Assembly: GCA_002696735.1 (NCBI GenBank)
Contig: NZSL01000013.1
Coordinates: 211,633 to 275,632, forward strand
DNA from: Methylophaga sp.
Lineage (GTDB): Bacteria > Pseudomonadota > Gammaproteobacteria > Nitrosococcales > Methylophagaceae
Reading direction: 5' to 3'
DNA length: 64,000 nt
Shown: positions 26,775 through 34,727 of the stretch, one piece after another
Numbering within the stretch: position 1 is the stretch's first letter
Layout of the letters: each line of letters begins with the position of its first letter
Translations under genes and position numbers: made by a program
Notes under the pieces: model-generated
Seen by the model: only the letters and a program-made list of their open reading frames with translations
Database searches by the model: none
Told to the model about the DNA's origin: nothing

Positions 26775-28805
26775 AAAGTCTACCTGAACCGAGCCATACA
26801 CAGCACGTCCATCGCCGGGGGAGTGCAAAATAAGATTATTAGTCTCATCAATCCAGACATATTCATAATAACGATTTGCAAGGTTTTTCAATTGCAATTC
26901 CAGCCGTACTTTTTGTGTCACTGAATAACTAGCAGAGGCATTCATCAGAAAGAACTGACCAAATTCACGGGTATTGTTGGTACGTTCCAGGTGATAGGAG
27001 TCCTGAGCCGAGGTCCAGAAAGATAAGCCCAGTTTTTGCGTAGCCTGATAATCGACACCGGCGTTGAGCAGATAACTCGGTACATGGTCGATTTCCTGAC
27101 CTTTGCTTTCAGGTGACTCGGCATCGGCTTTAAGAATTTCTGAGCGCTGCAGTGAAGCAGCAAACCAGAAAGCAAGCTGATCGGTAGCTTGTGCGTTTAG
27201 TTGAAGATCAATCCCCTGACGCTCAGTTTTTCCGATATTTTCACTACCATTGTGAGGATCATTCAACGCACGGCGCGCTTCATTGCTGGCGGTTTGCTGC
27301 CAGATAGCCACCCGACCATCAAGCCATGAAGTGGGGCGGAATTTCAGACCGATCTCATAGCCTTCATTGATGGAGGGATCTAAATCCTGAATGTTGTCCA
27401 CTTTATAGGTAGCGGTGCCTACACCAACCTGGAAGGTTTTGCCCCAGTTGGCATAAGCAGCGTAATTGTCGGTAAAGGAATAAACAGCGCTAAATTTAGG
27501 TTGATGAATCAGACCATAATCATTGATATCAAAACGTTGATCGGTAAGTTCATTGGTATAACTGCCATGTAATGATTCAACACGATAAGCTGGCACCAGT
27601 TTTAAATTGTCGGTTGGTTTAATAACTGCCTGGACAAACGCACCATAAATATCCAAATCAAATTGCTGAGCTCGCGTCTGGCTCTGTCGAGTACGTTGAT
27701 TGGTTAGATAGCGATCACTTTCGTTATCCTGAAACTCGGCACTGACCCCGCCCATCAGAGCAAACTCATTGGCCCAATCGACTTCTGGTCGCCAAGTTAA
27801 CGTGCTTAATGCACCTACATGATTTTCTTTGGTATAGCGTTCCTGTTGCGGGACGTTCTCCGAGAAACGCACATAACGTCTATCATCAATCTGATTGAGA
27901 TAGGCTTTGGTTTCCCAATACAGCTCATCATTCAAATCAATATCCATATGGGCGCTAAATTGATTCAACTCGCGATCGCCTTGGTCAAACGCATTATGTT
28001 CCGGTGATTGTCTGTCGTCATCGCGTGATTGGGTATAAGTCAGATAGCCCGCTTCTTCGGCATCGGCTTTATGATGACGAGCAATCACACCAAACCGTGC
28101 GTTGCCACTTTCAGGGGTGAAAAACCATTTACCGGCAAATGAAGATCTTTGGGTATCACTGTGATCACGATAGCCGGTCGAATCCAGATAACTGGCGGTG
28201 TAATTCTGTGAAAACAGCCCATTGTCGAACCCAGCGGCGTATTGCACATTGCGGGTATCAAAGCTGCCATAACTGGCGCGAGCCGTTTGATAATTACCAC
28301 CAACCCGAGTTATCACATCGGCATTACCAGCGATATTATGCAGGCCATAACGTGGGTCATTAGTACCACGTACTACTTCAATCGCCTCGATATCCAACGG
28401 ATTGGTCAATTCAAGATACGGCATATTGCCGTCATTGCTGTTACTGGGAATGCCATCAATCAGCAGCTTCACCGCATTAATTTGACCTTCGCCGTTAAAG
28501 CCCCGTAATGAAAACTTGCCCGAGACATTGCCTTGATTAAACTGGGTCAGCATGATGCCAGGCATTTGCCCAAATAACTGCCAATTATTGGTCACTACCT
28601 GATTTTGAATTTTTTCTGCACCGAGGATATCCACTGATGTCGGTAAATTGCGGGTGGCAATCGGGCCACTTTCGCCACTAACCACGACAGTGCCAAGCGT
28701 CAGACTGGCATCATCCAGCAGATTGGGTGATTCGGCATATACGCCATTGGCATAAACTACAGCCAGAGCCATGCTAATGGGTTTAAGTGTTTTGCTTATC
28801 GTCAT
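26772..28805 (-). CDS. TonB-dependent siderophore-type receptor
   Basis: Outer-membrane receptor of 677 residues, with signal peptide ending near VYA (residue 24). A plausible TonB box (LGTVVVSGE) is followed by a plug with WQLFGQMPGIMLTQFN, FSLRGFNGEGQIN, KLLIDGIPSN and IEAIEVVRGTNDPRYG, then a barrel ending AVYGSVQVDF. It probably imports a ferric siderophore, supported by the PepSY-TM reductase next door. The start is uncertain: ATG at 28803-28805 or GTG at 28815-28817, neither with a strong ribosome-binding site. The TAG stop (26772-26774) lies in the terminal repeat of the 269-bp element. Confidence 0.87.
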   Translation of the reverse strand: MTISKTLKPISMALAVVYANGVYAESPNLLDDASLTLGTVVVSGESGPIATRNLPTSVDILGAEKIQNQVVTNNWQLFGQMPGIMLTQFNQGNVSGKFSLRGFNGEGQINAVKLLIDGIPSNSNDGNMPYLELTNPLDIEAIEVVRGTNDPRYGLHNIAGNADVITRVGGNYQTARASYGSFDTRNVQYAAGFDNGLFSQNYTASYLDSTGYRDHSDTQRSSFAGKWFFTPESGNARFGVIARHHKADAEEAGYLTYTQSRDDDRQSPEHNAFDQGDRELNQFSAHMDIDLNDELYWETKAYLNQIDDRRYVRFSENVPQQERYTKENHVGALSTLTWRPEVDWANEFALMGGVSAEFQDNESDRYLTNQRTRQSQTRAQQFDLDIYGAFVQAVIKPTDNLKLVPAYRVESLHGSYTNELTDQRFDINDYGLIHQPKFSAVYSFTDNYAAYANWGKTFQVGVGTATYKVDNIQDLDPSINEGYEIGLKFRPTSWLDGRVAIWQQTASNEARRALNDPHNGSENIGKTERQGIDLQLNAQATDQLAFWFAASLQRSEILKADAESPESKGQEIDHVPSYLLNAGVDYQATQKLGLSFWTSAQDSYHLERTNNTREFGQFFLMNASASYSVTQKVRLELQLKNLANRYYEYVWIDETNNLILHSPGDGRAVYGSVQVDF

Positions 28806-28920
28806 GATATGGGTCACGTCTTATAAATGGGTTGGTTACATTCCCAAAATCATAACGATCTGCTTGCCAATAAAAATGGGTGATATGAACTAATAGTGTG
28901 GCAAAACCCGCAAAAGGGGC

Positions 28921-29595
28921 TTAACAATGCCCCAATTCAGCCAATGATGTAGTTTCAGCATCACCAACAATAATATGATCCAGCACCCGAATATCCACCA
29001 GCTCCAAAGCACTGCGTAACCGTTTGGTGATCTGAATATCCGACTGACTCGGTTCAGCCACACCGGAAGGGTGGTTATGAGCAAAAATCACTGCCGCCGC
29101 ATTGTGCTTCAATGCCTGCTTCACCACCTCACGCGGATACACACTGGCACCATCAATCGTGCCCCGAAATAACGGTTCAAAACTGATTAACCGATGTCGG
29201 GTATCGAGAAACAGACAGGCAAATACTTCATGTGGAAAATGTCGTAACTGACGTTGCAGATAGAGTCGGGTAGTGACTGCATCAGTAAACGCATTACCTC
29301 GAGTCAGAGTTGATTCAAGATGACGCCGACTCATCTCCAGCACCGCTTGCAACTGCACAAACTTCGCTGTGCCCAAACCATGCTGCTGACAAAAGCTATG
29401 ATGATCTGCTTCAAATAAAGCTCGTAAACCACCAAAGTCGGAAAGTAGTTTTCGAGCTAAATCGACAGCCGAAATGCCGGTCACACCAGTTCGAAGAAAG
29501 ATTGCCAAGAGCTCTGCATCCGATAATGCTGCGGCCCCTGATTGAAGCAGTTTTTCACGCGGCCGTTCATCTGCCGGCCAGTCCTTGATTGCCAT
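28921..29595 (-). CDS. radC: RadC-family JAMM/MPN-domain protein
   Basis: The 224 residues start [17 protein letters not shown] and contain a helix-hairpin-helix-like segment ([18 protein letters not shown]) and the JAMM metal site ([16 protein letters not shown] with an upstream glutamate). This is the YicR/RadC family. Despite the name, a direct role in DNA repair is not established. A JAMM metalloprotease fold is expected but no substrate is known. It marks the left border of the accessory stretch. Confidence 0.92.
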   Translation of the reverse strand: MAIKDWPADERPREKLLQSGAAALSDAELLAIFLRTGVTGISAVDLARKLLSDFGGLRALFEADHHSFCQQHGLGTAKFVQLQAVLEMSRRHLESTLTRGNAFTDAVTTRLYLQRQLRHFPHEVFACLFLDTRHRLISFEPLFRGTIDGASVYPREVVKQALKHNAAAVIFAHNHPSGVAEPSQSDIQITKRLRSALELVDIRVLDHIIVGDAETTSLAELGHC

Positions 29596-29927
29596 GATTC
29601 GCTCCCTGCGATTTTTGATTACATTTACTTTTAAATTTAACGATGGTGAATCGTAAATACAAAACCAGATTCGTGATTCTGTGAACTGGTGCGGTTAGTT
29701 ATGGTGATTGGAATAAAGCAAGTATCTGCTCCAAATCACCAATAATTAATCGTGAATGATTCATGATTAATTTTTCCGGTTATAGTTAACCAAATATAAG
29801 AAATTAAATTTCAATCACTTAACAAAGGCAGATGAAATTGAAAAATAATTATGATTCATTCACGTTAATAATTATTATGAGGTTGTAGACCTCATTAACA
29901 GACTGTTATGAGTAAAAAGGAAAAGAA
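29596..29927. other. AT-rich intergenic region with a long palindrome and repeat R1
   Basis: No gene seen. It holds a 29-bp dyad at 29744-29772 (14-bp arms, one mismatch, ATTAATC...GATTAAT type) followed by a T run, and the 48-bp repeat R1 at 29865-29912. R1 ends just before the ribosome-binding site of the small membrane protein gene. A 10-codon mini-ORF starts in R1 at 29908 and overlaps that gene's start. Confidence 0.6.
29865..29912 (+). repeat. 48-bp direct repeat, copy R1
   Basis: Aligns without gaps to 31526-31573 at 40 of 48 positions. Shared parts are AATTATTATGAG, an internal GAG...CTC hairpin (GAGGT with ACCTC here) and CAGACTGTTATGAG. TTATGAG occurs twice within each copy at identical spacing. 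Confidence 0.8.
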
Positions 29928-30125
29928 ATGGAAGAGTTAATAATTCAAGTCATAGTAATGGCTATTCTGTTCCTGTATCCCGTATGGAGAATATTTAAAC
30001 GGGCAGGTCTAAATCCTGCGATAAGTCTTACGGTACTGCTCCCGTATACCGGTATTCTATTAAGCGGAATTATTTTGGCCGTTTCGAAGTGGCAATTCGA
30101 CGTTGTGACAAAAGGAGGTAAATAA
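29928..30125 (+). CDS. Small two-helix membrane protein
   Basis: Not recognised. The 65 residues form two hydrophobic helices (about 5-18 and 33-53) joined by a basic loop RIFKRAGLNPA. The AAGGAAAAG ribosome-binding site is good. The stop overlaps the next start (TAATG at 30122-30126), so the pair is translationally coupled. The loop with KRAG and a Pro-rich second helix resembles the KKAGFSRWW segment of its partner, suggesting two diverged copies of one module. Confidence 0.6.
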   Translation: MEELIIQVIVMAILFLYPVWRIFKRAGLNPAISLTVLLPYTGILLSGIILAVSKWQFDVVTKGGK

Positions 30126-30316
30126 TGGGGATCAGTATCTGGCAGCTAATTATCATCCTTGTACTAATCGTCATCCCAGTAGTTATATTCGGGCCAGTGG
30201 CAAAGAAAGCAGGTTTTTCTCGTTGGTGGTCTCTGATATTAATTGTGCCTCTAATTAATTTAATCATGGTCTGGGTTTTTGCCTTTATGGAATGGCCTGC
30301 GGAGAAAAAAGGATAA
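30125..30316 (+). CDS. Small two-helix membrane protein, partner of the preceding gene
   Basis: The 63 residues have helices at about 6-26 and 35-54, joined by AKKAGFSRWWSLILIVP. This KAG-x-WW-x-P pattern is common in short uncharacterised inner-membrane proteins. It starts inside the stop of the upstream gene. Its own TAA stop (30314-30316) lies in the first core of an attC-like site, as is usual for genes carried as integron cassettes. Confidence 0.62.
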   Translation: MGISIWQLIIILVLIVIPVVIFGPVAKKAGFSRWWSLILIVPLINLIMVWVFAFMEWPAEKKG

Positions 30317-30372
30317 GAATTGTTTCCAGCCGACATCGGCGCTAATGCGCCTGAAGCTCAGCTTTATTAGGT
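30311..30372 (+). repeat. attC-like (59-base-element-like) site
   Basis: The 62-bp segment runs from GGATAAG (near RYYYAAC) to ATTAGGT (near GTTRRRY). Between them are AATTGTTTCCAGCCGAC, a GGCGC-TAAT-GCGCC hairpin and GCTCAGC. The order resembles the aadA-type attC as I remember it. The normally invariant AAC and GTT triplets read AAG and ATT, so it is probably an inactive relic or a chance match. Confidence 0.4.
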
Positions 30373-30385
30373 GTAGGAGGATTTT

Positions 30386-30676
30386 GTGCTAAAAATAATT
30401 TTTGCATCATTCGCTGGATTTATCGTTGGAGTTACCGTGAGCGTTTTCGCGGCAGATGCCAGCGATGTACAAACGTTCTTTGCTTCAAACAAGGTTGGGA
30501 ATTCACCAGATTTCGCGTTCGTGAAAGATGGTGTTGCGGGACCAGATCACCTGATAACCATTCACGGGTACGGTAATGACGGCGCCGTGTGTCGGACGCT
30601 AGTCGAAGAATACAATAGTGATGAATCTTCTTCGGTAATTCCTGGTGAATATAAGTGCGTTCAGCTCAATGAATAA
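30386..30676 (+). CDS. Small exported protein of unknown function
   Basis: Not recognised. GTG start at 30386 with an excellent TAGGAGG ribosome-binding site at 30374-30380. The 96 residues begin with a signal peptide (about 1-23, ending FAADA). The mature part of about 73 residues has two cysteines (GAVCRTL, YKCVQL) likely to form a disulfide. It lies directly behind the attC-like site, the position of a cassette gene. Confidence 0.68.
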   Translation: MLKIIFASFAGFIVGVTVSVFAADASDVQTFFASNKVGNSPDFAFVKDGVAGPDHLITIHGYGNDGAVCRTLVEEYNSDESSSVIPGEYKCVQLNE

Positions 30677-30863
30677 GCAAACCTAAGAATCAAGCCAAAA
30701 ATTGCAGGTAATACTCAATCTATTTTCAAGTAGCTTTTGCCAAGGCTGGAGTTTGTTGAAATTGCTGCATAAAAAACACATTAAATCCGATTGCTTTTTG
30801 TTCCGTCTGCGGCTTCACTATAAAGCCTAGTTTGCTGGGGGGATGAGTTGGAGTAATACTTGA

Positions 30864-31448
30864 ATGAATATAGGCATTTATATCTACGACAACGCCGAGG
30901 TACTGGATTTTTCTGGACCATTTGAAGTGTTCTCAACGGCTTCGCGGCTTTGTAAGAGCGATATTCCTTTCAATGTTTTCCTCGTAAGTGAAACTGGGAA
31001 TATGGTTTCTGCCAGGGCAGGGTATTCAGTTTTACCGAGCTATGGATTTCAAAATCATCCGGAAATTGACGTTCTAGTCGTTTCAGGCGGGGGTCATACG
31101 GATGAAATGAAAAAACATCACGTCATTGATTGGATTTCTAAACAATCACGTAAAGCATCCATGGTTGCTTCGGTTTGTACTGGCGTATTTCTACTGGCAC
31201 AGGCTGAAATACTTAACGAGCATAAGGTGACAACGCACTGGGAGGATGTTGCTGATCTAAGGAAGTTGTTTCCTCGGTTGAAGGTTGTCGAGAATGTTCG
31301 CTGGGTAGATGAGGGGTCAATCATCACGTCAGGCGGTATATCAGCAGGAATCGACATGAGTCTACATTTGGTCAGCAAGTTGCACAGCAATGACCTGGCT
31401 GAAAAGACAGCAAGACAGATGGATTTTGTATGGACAAAGAACGCATAA
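30864..31448 (+). CDS. DJ-1/PfpI family protein (class I glutamine amidotransferase-like)
   Basis: The 194 residues have the DJ-1/PfpI core: an N-terminal strand MNIGIYIYDNAEVLDFSGPFEVF with the conserved acidic residue, VLVVSGGG, and the nucleophile elbow ASVCTGVFLLA with the reactive cysteine. WEDVADLRKLFP and ITSGGISAGIDMSLHLV match the isonitrile-hydratase-like / AraC-N-terminal subfamily, but no DNA-binding domain is attached. The substrate is unknown. It lies within the accessory stretch, with repeat R2 downstream. Confidence 0.85.
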   Translation: MNIGIYIYDNAEVLDFSGPFEVFSTASRLCKSDIPFNVFLVSETGNMVSARAGYSVLPSYGFQNHPEIDVLVVSGGGHTDEMKKHHVIDWISKQSRKASMVASVCTGVFLLAQAEILNEHKVTTHWEDVADLRKLFPRLKVVENVRWVDEGSIITSGGISAGIDMSLHLVSKLHSNDLAEKTARQMDFVWTKNA

Positions 31449-31490
31449 AACCTGCGTCTACGGGGACGGGCTCTATGTTATTTGGGTAGA

Positions 31491-31514
31491 GTAAAAACTC
31501 ACAATCATCTGAGA
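31491..31514 (+). repeat. 24-bp hairpin-associated repeat, copy A
   Basis: GTAAAAACTCACAATCATCT followed by GAGA. It matches copies at 34205-34228 (21 of 24) and 34636-34659 (20 of 24). In each case an AATTATTA segment follows 9-18 bp later and can fold back on the GTAAnAA start. Confidence 0.75.
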
Positions 31515-31525
31515 CCAAACTTCGG

Positions 31526-31573
31526 TTATTAATTATTATGAGAAAGCAGGCCTCTTTACCAGACTGTTATGAG
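31526..31573 (+). repeat. 48-bp direct repeat, copy R2
   Basis: Second copy of the repeat at 29865-29912 (40 of 48 identical, no gaps). Its last five bases, ATGAG, include the start codon of the 116-residue protein gene at 31569. Confidence 0.8.
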
Positions 31574-31919
31574 CATATTCATGAAAGATCCAATAGCAAT
31601 AGATAAAGTATTCGTACAGCTCCCAAACGAACCTTTGCGTGAGGTTACCATCCAGGTGGGGCGCCCGTTTAAGGATCCCGAATATCCCGATGAATGGCTA
31701 TGCCCAGCCTCGCTGGAGCCTCTTCACTCGAACTTACTGCCTGCACGTTCCAACTCGGCTTTTCAATCACTGTGTCTGGCTAACGCCCGGGTACTGAATT
31801 TATTACATGAAGTTGTGGAGAAAGGTGGTTCGGTGTGGCTGGAGCCAGGTGCGTCTTTTCCGTTTGAGGCATATGCTTTCGGGGTAGCCGTAAGCTTACC
31901 TAATAGTTATAGTCGATGA
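31569..31919 (+). CDS. Uncharacterised 116-residue protein with a WLCP motif
   Basis: No function assigned. It contains VTIQVGRPFKDPEYPDEWLCP, an amphipathic SAFQSLCLANARVLNLLHEV helix and a C-terminal FGVAVSLP strand. A Gly-Arg-Pro / Trp-x-Cys-Pro arrangement occurs in small proteins of unknown function (possibly DUF6968-like). No signal peptide or membrane helix. The start codon lies in repeat R2. The last 19 codons have a close copy at 36327-36383, evidence that the family was duplicated here. Confidence 0.6.
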   Translation: MSIFMKDPIAIDKVFVQLPNEPLREVTIQVGRPFKDPEYPDEWLCPASLEPLHSNLLPARSNSAFQSLCLANARVLNLLHEVVEKGGSVWLEPGASFPFEAYAFGVAVSLPNSYSR

Positions 31920-32036
31920 GGGTTGCTTGGTGATTTAACAATCTAAGGTGCCAGCAAGCTGGATAATTTTAGTCGATTAAAATTTTAATCAGAAATAGGA
32001 CTAAATAAAAACCGAAACCCGACAAAGTAAGGAAGC

Positions 32037-32984
32037 ATGATGCAAAACAAAATTGCTCTCTATGGTGCTGGCAATGTTGGTGCCACTACGGCTCACTGGT
32101 TAGCTCAGAAAGAATTAGGTGATCTCGCATTATTTGATATTTATGAGCAAATTGCCAAGGGCAAAGCACTGGATTTAATGCAGTCCGGACCGGCAGCGGG
32201 TTTTGATGCGAAGATTACCGGAAGTAATGATCCTGAAATCATTGCTGATGCCAATATTGTGGTGGTTTCTGCCGGTGTGCCACGGCGTAAAGATCCTGAA
32301 ACCGGTAAGTATCCGGGGCGCGATGAGTTAATAAAAATCAATCAGGTGGTAATGGAGCAGGCGTCAGAGAATATTAAACGCTATGCGCCGGATAGCATTG
32401 TGATTGTTGTCACCAACCCTATTGAAGCGATGTGTCATGTAGTAAAAGAAGTCACAGGCTTTCCCACTGAACGCATTATTGGTCAGGCGGGAGCTCTCGA
32501 TACCACTCGTTATAAAGCGTTTATTGCGATGGAGTTGGGTGTTAGCGTTAAAGATGTAAATGGTCTGGTAATTGGCGGTCATGGTGATGCGATGGTGCCG
32601 TTGCCTACCCATACTACTATTTCCGGTATTCCTATTCTGGATTTGATCAGCGAAAAACGTCTGGAAGAAATTATTCATCGAACAGCGCATGGTGGGGGAG
32701 AGATCGTAAATCTGCTGGGTTATAGCAGTTATTACGCAGCTGCAGCTGCTACAGCCCAGACCGTAGAGTCGATATTGAAAGATCAAAAACGGCTTATTCC
32801 CAGCGTTGTTTATACCCAAGGTGAATATGGTTACACAGATTTATTTATCGGTCTGCCCGCTATTTTAGGGTGTAAGGGCGTAGAAAAAATCATTGAACTC
32901 AATTTGGATTTTGATGAAAAAGCCAAACTCGAATATTCAATGAACTCCGTGAAAGATGTTGTTGCTTTGTTAGGTTATAACTAA
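32037..32984 (+). CDS. mdh: Malate dehydrogenase, LDH-like type
   Basis: NAD-dependent oxidation of malate to oxaloacetate in the TCA cycle. The 315 residues show the Rossmann motif GAGNVGATTAHWLA, the substrate-binding VPRRKDPETGKYPGRDEL (arginines of the malate type, not lactate), NPIEAM, the Asp-Arg active-site area (GALDTTRYK) and the catalytic histidine in IGGHGDAMVPL. It is of the LDH-like MDH group, not the E. coli type. A core gene within an otherwise accessory stretch. Confidence 0.93.
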   Translation: MMQNKIALYGAGNVGATTAHWLAQKELGDLALFDIYEQIAKGKALDLMQSGPAAGFDAKITGSNDPEIIADANIVVVSAGVPRRKDPETGKYPGRDELIKINQVVMEQASENIKRYAPDSIVIVVTNPIEAMCHVVKEVTGFPTERIIGQAGALDTTRYKAFIAMELGVSVKDVNGLVIGGHGDAMVPLPTHTTISGIPILDLISEKRLEEIIHRTAHGGGEIVNLLGYSSYYAAAAATAQTVESILKDQKRLIPSVVYTQGEYGYTDLFIGLPAILGCKGVEKIIELNLDFDEKAKLEYSMNSVKDVVALLGYN

Positions 32985-33173
32985 TTCATAAAAGTGGGGA
33001 ATACAAGAGAGAGATTCAGAAGTATTAACAGAGCGAAAATCAAATGATCTGCAAACTTGATTAAAAGATGCAGTGTCAAAAATCACTACCAGCTTAAGAA
33101 TGAATAAATTTTTATCTTTGAATTATCACTCTGATTATAGGTTTTAACCGCCGCCAGCAACGTAAGGGGCTCT

Positions 33174-34181
33174 ATGCCAAAAGATGACGTCACGCCGCAT
33201 TCAGCACATACATCGTCTGACAATAATCGTGGGCGGCAAGCCAGCAAGCCGCCTGAAATCTCCTGGCGAGGATGGTGGGATATCGGTCGGCGAGTCATCA
33301 CCAATGTGAATCGCCACGATATTTCATTGCTGGCAGCCGGTGTGGCGTTATTTATGATGTTGTCTATCTTCCCGGCACTGAATGTAGGGGTTTCACTTTT
33401 TGGGCTTTTTGCATCTCCAGAAAATATCATTTCTCAAGTGGAGCCGTTTCGGCAGCTGTTACCCGAACAAGCATTCAGTATCTTTACCGATCAGCTTACC
33501 GAGCTTACGAATACCGGTGGAGCGGCCTTTAATGTAACGCTGGTCTTATCTCTGTTGGTCTGGCTGTGGGTGGCGCGCAAGGGCGCTATGGCGGTCATTA
33601 AGGCTTGCAATATTATTTATAAAGAACAGGAAAAGCGCCCTTTTTGGAGCCTGCTGGTGGTGTCGCTTTTATTTACGGTGGTGGGTATTTTCAGTGTGGT
33701 GATGTTAGCGTTGCTCGCCATTTTGGTGCCCATCGTCCTTGGCGTGATCCCCTTGGGCGAAACGTTAGAATCCCTTTTAAGAACATTGCGTTGGCCAATT
33801 CTGGCGATGTTATTCATTCTGGTACTTGAGTGCGTTTACCGTTTCGCCCCCAATAGAAAAGATCCGAAGTGGCGTTGGGTCAGTGTTGGTGCGGTCATTG
33901 CGACTTTACTTTGGCTTTTGGCTTCTTTCGGTTTCACGGCCTATGTGCAAAATTTTTCTAATTACAATGAAACCTACGGTGCGATTGGCAGTGTGATCGT
34001 TCTGATCTTCTGGTTTTATATCAGTGCCTTTGTCGTGCTGTTGGGGGCCGAAATAAACGCAGAGATGGAACATCAAACAGAAGTTGACTCAACGGTCGGG
34101 GAAGACAAGCCAATGGGCAAACGCGGTGCATATGTAGCTGACACGGTCGGAGCTGAACCATCAGAAGAGAAGCAGCAATAA
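33174..34181 (+). CDS. YihY/BrkB-family inner-membrane protein
   Basis: The 335 residues contain about six transmembrane helices and YihY/BrkB family motifs: NRHDISLLAAGVALFMMLSIFPALNVGVSLFG at the first helix, LWVARKGAMAVIKACNIIYKEQEKRPFW, and NFSNYNETYGAIGSVIVLIFWFYISAFVVLLGAEINAEMEHQ near the C-terminus. A charged tail of about 40 residues follows. It is often mislabelled ribonuclease BN; the function is not established. Repeat copy B follows 24 bp after the stop. Confidence 0.88.
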   Translation: MPKDDVTPHSAHTSSDNNRGRQASKPPEISWRGWWDIGRRVITNVNRHDISLLAAGVALFMMLSIFPALNVGVSLFGLFASPENIISQVEPFRQLLPEQAFSIFTDQLTELTNTGGAAFNVTLVLSLLVWLWVARKGAMAVIKACNIIYKEQEKRPFWSLLVVSLLFTVVGIFSVVMLALLAILVPIVLGVIPLGETLESLLRTLRWPILAMLFILVLECVYRFAPNRKDPKWRWVSVGAVIATLLWLLASFGFTAYVQNFSNYNETYGAIGSVIVLIFWFYISAFVVLLGAEINAEMEHQTEVDSTVGEDKPMGKRGAYVADTVGAEPSEEKQQ

Positions 34182-34204
34182 ACGATATTGATATTTGGAG
34201 CCGA

Positions 34205-34270
34205 GTAAGAACTCACCATCATCTCAGACAGGATTTGAATTATTACTCCGGCCCCAGGTTTTCGTTAGGC
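34205..34270 (+). repeat. Hairpin repeat, copy B, ending in GTTAGGC
   Basis: Starts with the 24-bp repeat (34205-34228). A complementary GAATTATTACTC at 34237-34248 can pair with its GAGTAA start, and GTTAGGC lies at 34264-34270, which fits the integron R-prime consensus GTTRRRY. It sits between convergent genes and could also end transcription. Confidence 0.6.
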
Positions 34271-34281
34271 CAACCTATCTG

Positions 34282-34602
34282 TCAATTAATGAAGAAAGGT
34301 GAGTTCATATCTTTGCTCGCCTCAGCCACCACATCCCCATCAAACAGTTTGACGCTCAGACTGGTGTTTGCAGTCTTGGCAAAATCGGCCAACATGCCTT
34401 CGGCATAGGCTCGGGCGCTCTCAACAGAATCGAATTCGTAGAAACCGCCGACGGAATGGTTGTTGATACCGCTTAACCAGGTTTTGCTTCGCATACCCGG
34501 TACGGTATGCATAGCTTGATTGATCTCCGTCCACAGGTCTTTGGTGAAAGGCGCGGATAATTGAAGCTCGGCATAGAGAAAAACGCGGCTTGGTTGGGTC
34601 AT
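34282..34602 (-). CDS. YdhR-like small monooxygenase-fold protein
   Basis: The 106 residues resemble the putative mono-oxygenase YdhR family (dimeric ferredoxin-like barrel): FLYAELQLSAPF, a helix, PGMRSKTWLSGINNHSVGGFYEFDSVESARAYAEGML and VSVKLFDG-type strands. E. coli YdhR has the same spacing of the NNHSVGGFYEF-like segment. Biochemical activity is unknown. It lies downstream of the SDR gene on the same strand, separated by 125 bp that include repeat copy C, so both may belong to the HxlR-controlled group. Confidence 0.7.
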   Translation of the reverse strand: MTQPSRVFLYAELQLSAPFTKDLWTEINQAMHTVPGMRSKTWLSGINNHSVGGFYEFDSVESARAYAEGMLADFAKTANTSLSVKLFDGDVVAEASKDMNSPFFIN

Positions 34603-34635
34603 AGTAGGCTCCTTGTTTAACTATTTTGGGGCAGC

Positions 34636-34684
34636 GTAATAACTCAAAATCAGCTTAGAATGTATTTTAATTATTACGCCTAAC
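34636..34684 (+). repeat. Hairpin repeat, copy C, ending in GCCTAAC
   Basis: The 24-bp repeat at 34636-34659, then AATTATTACGCC at 34669-34680 that pairs with its GCGTAATAA start. It ends at GCCTAAC (34678-34684), which fits the integron R-double-prime consensus RYYYAAC. It lies between the SDR and YdhR-like genes. Confidence 0.65.
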
Positions 34685-34727
34685 CCACATTTTTCGCTCA
34701 TTTTTCAGTTCGATCTAATTATCGGGT

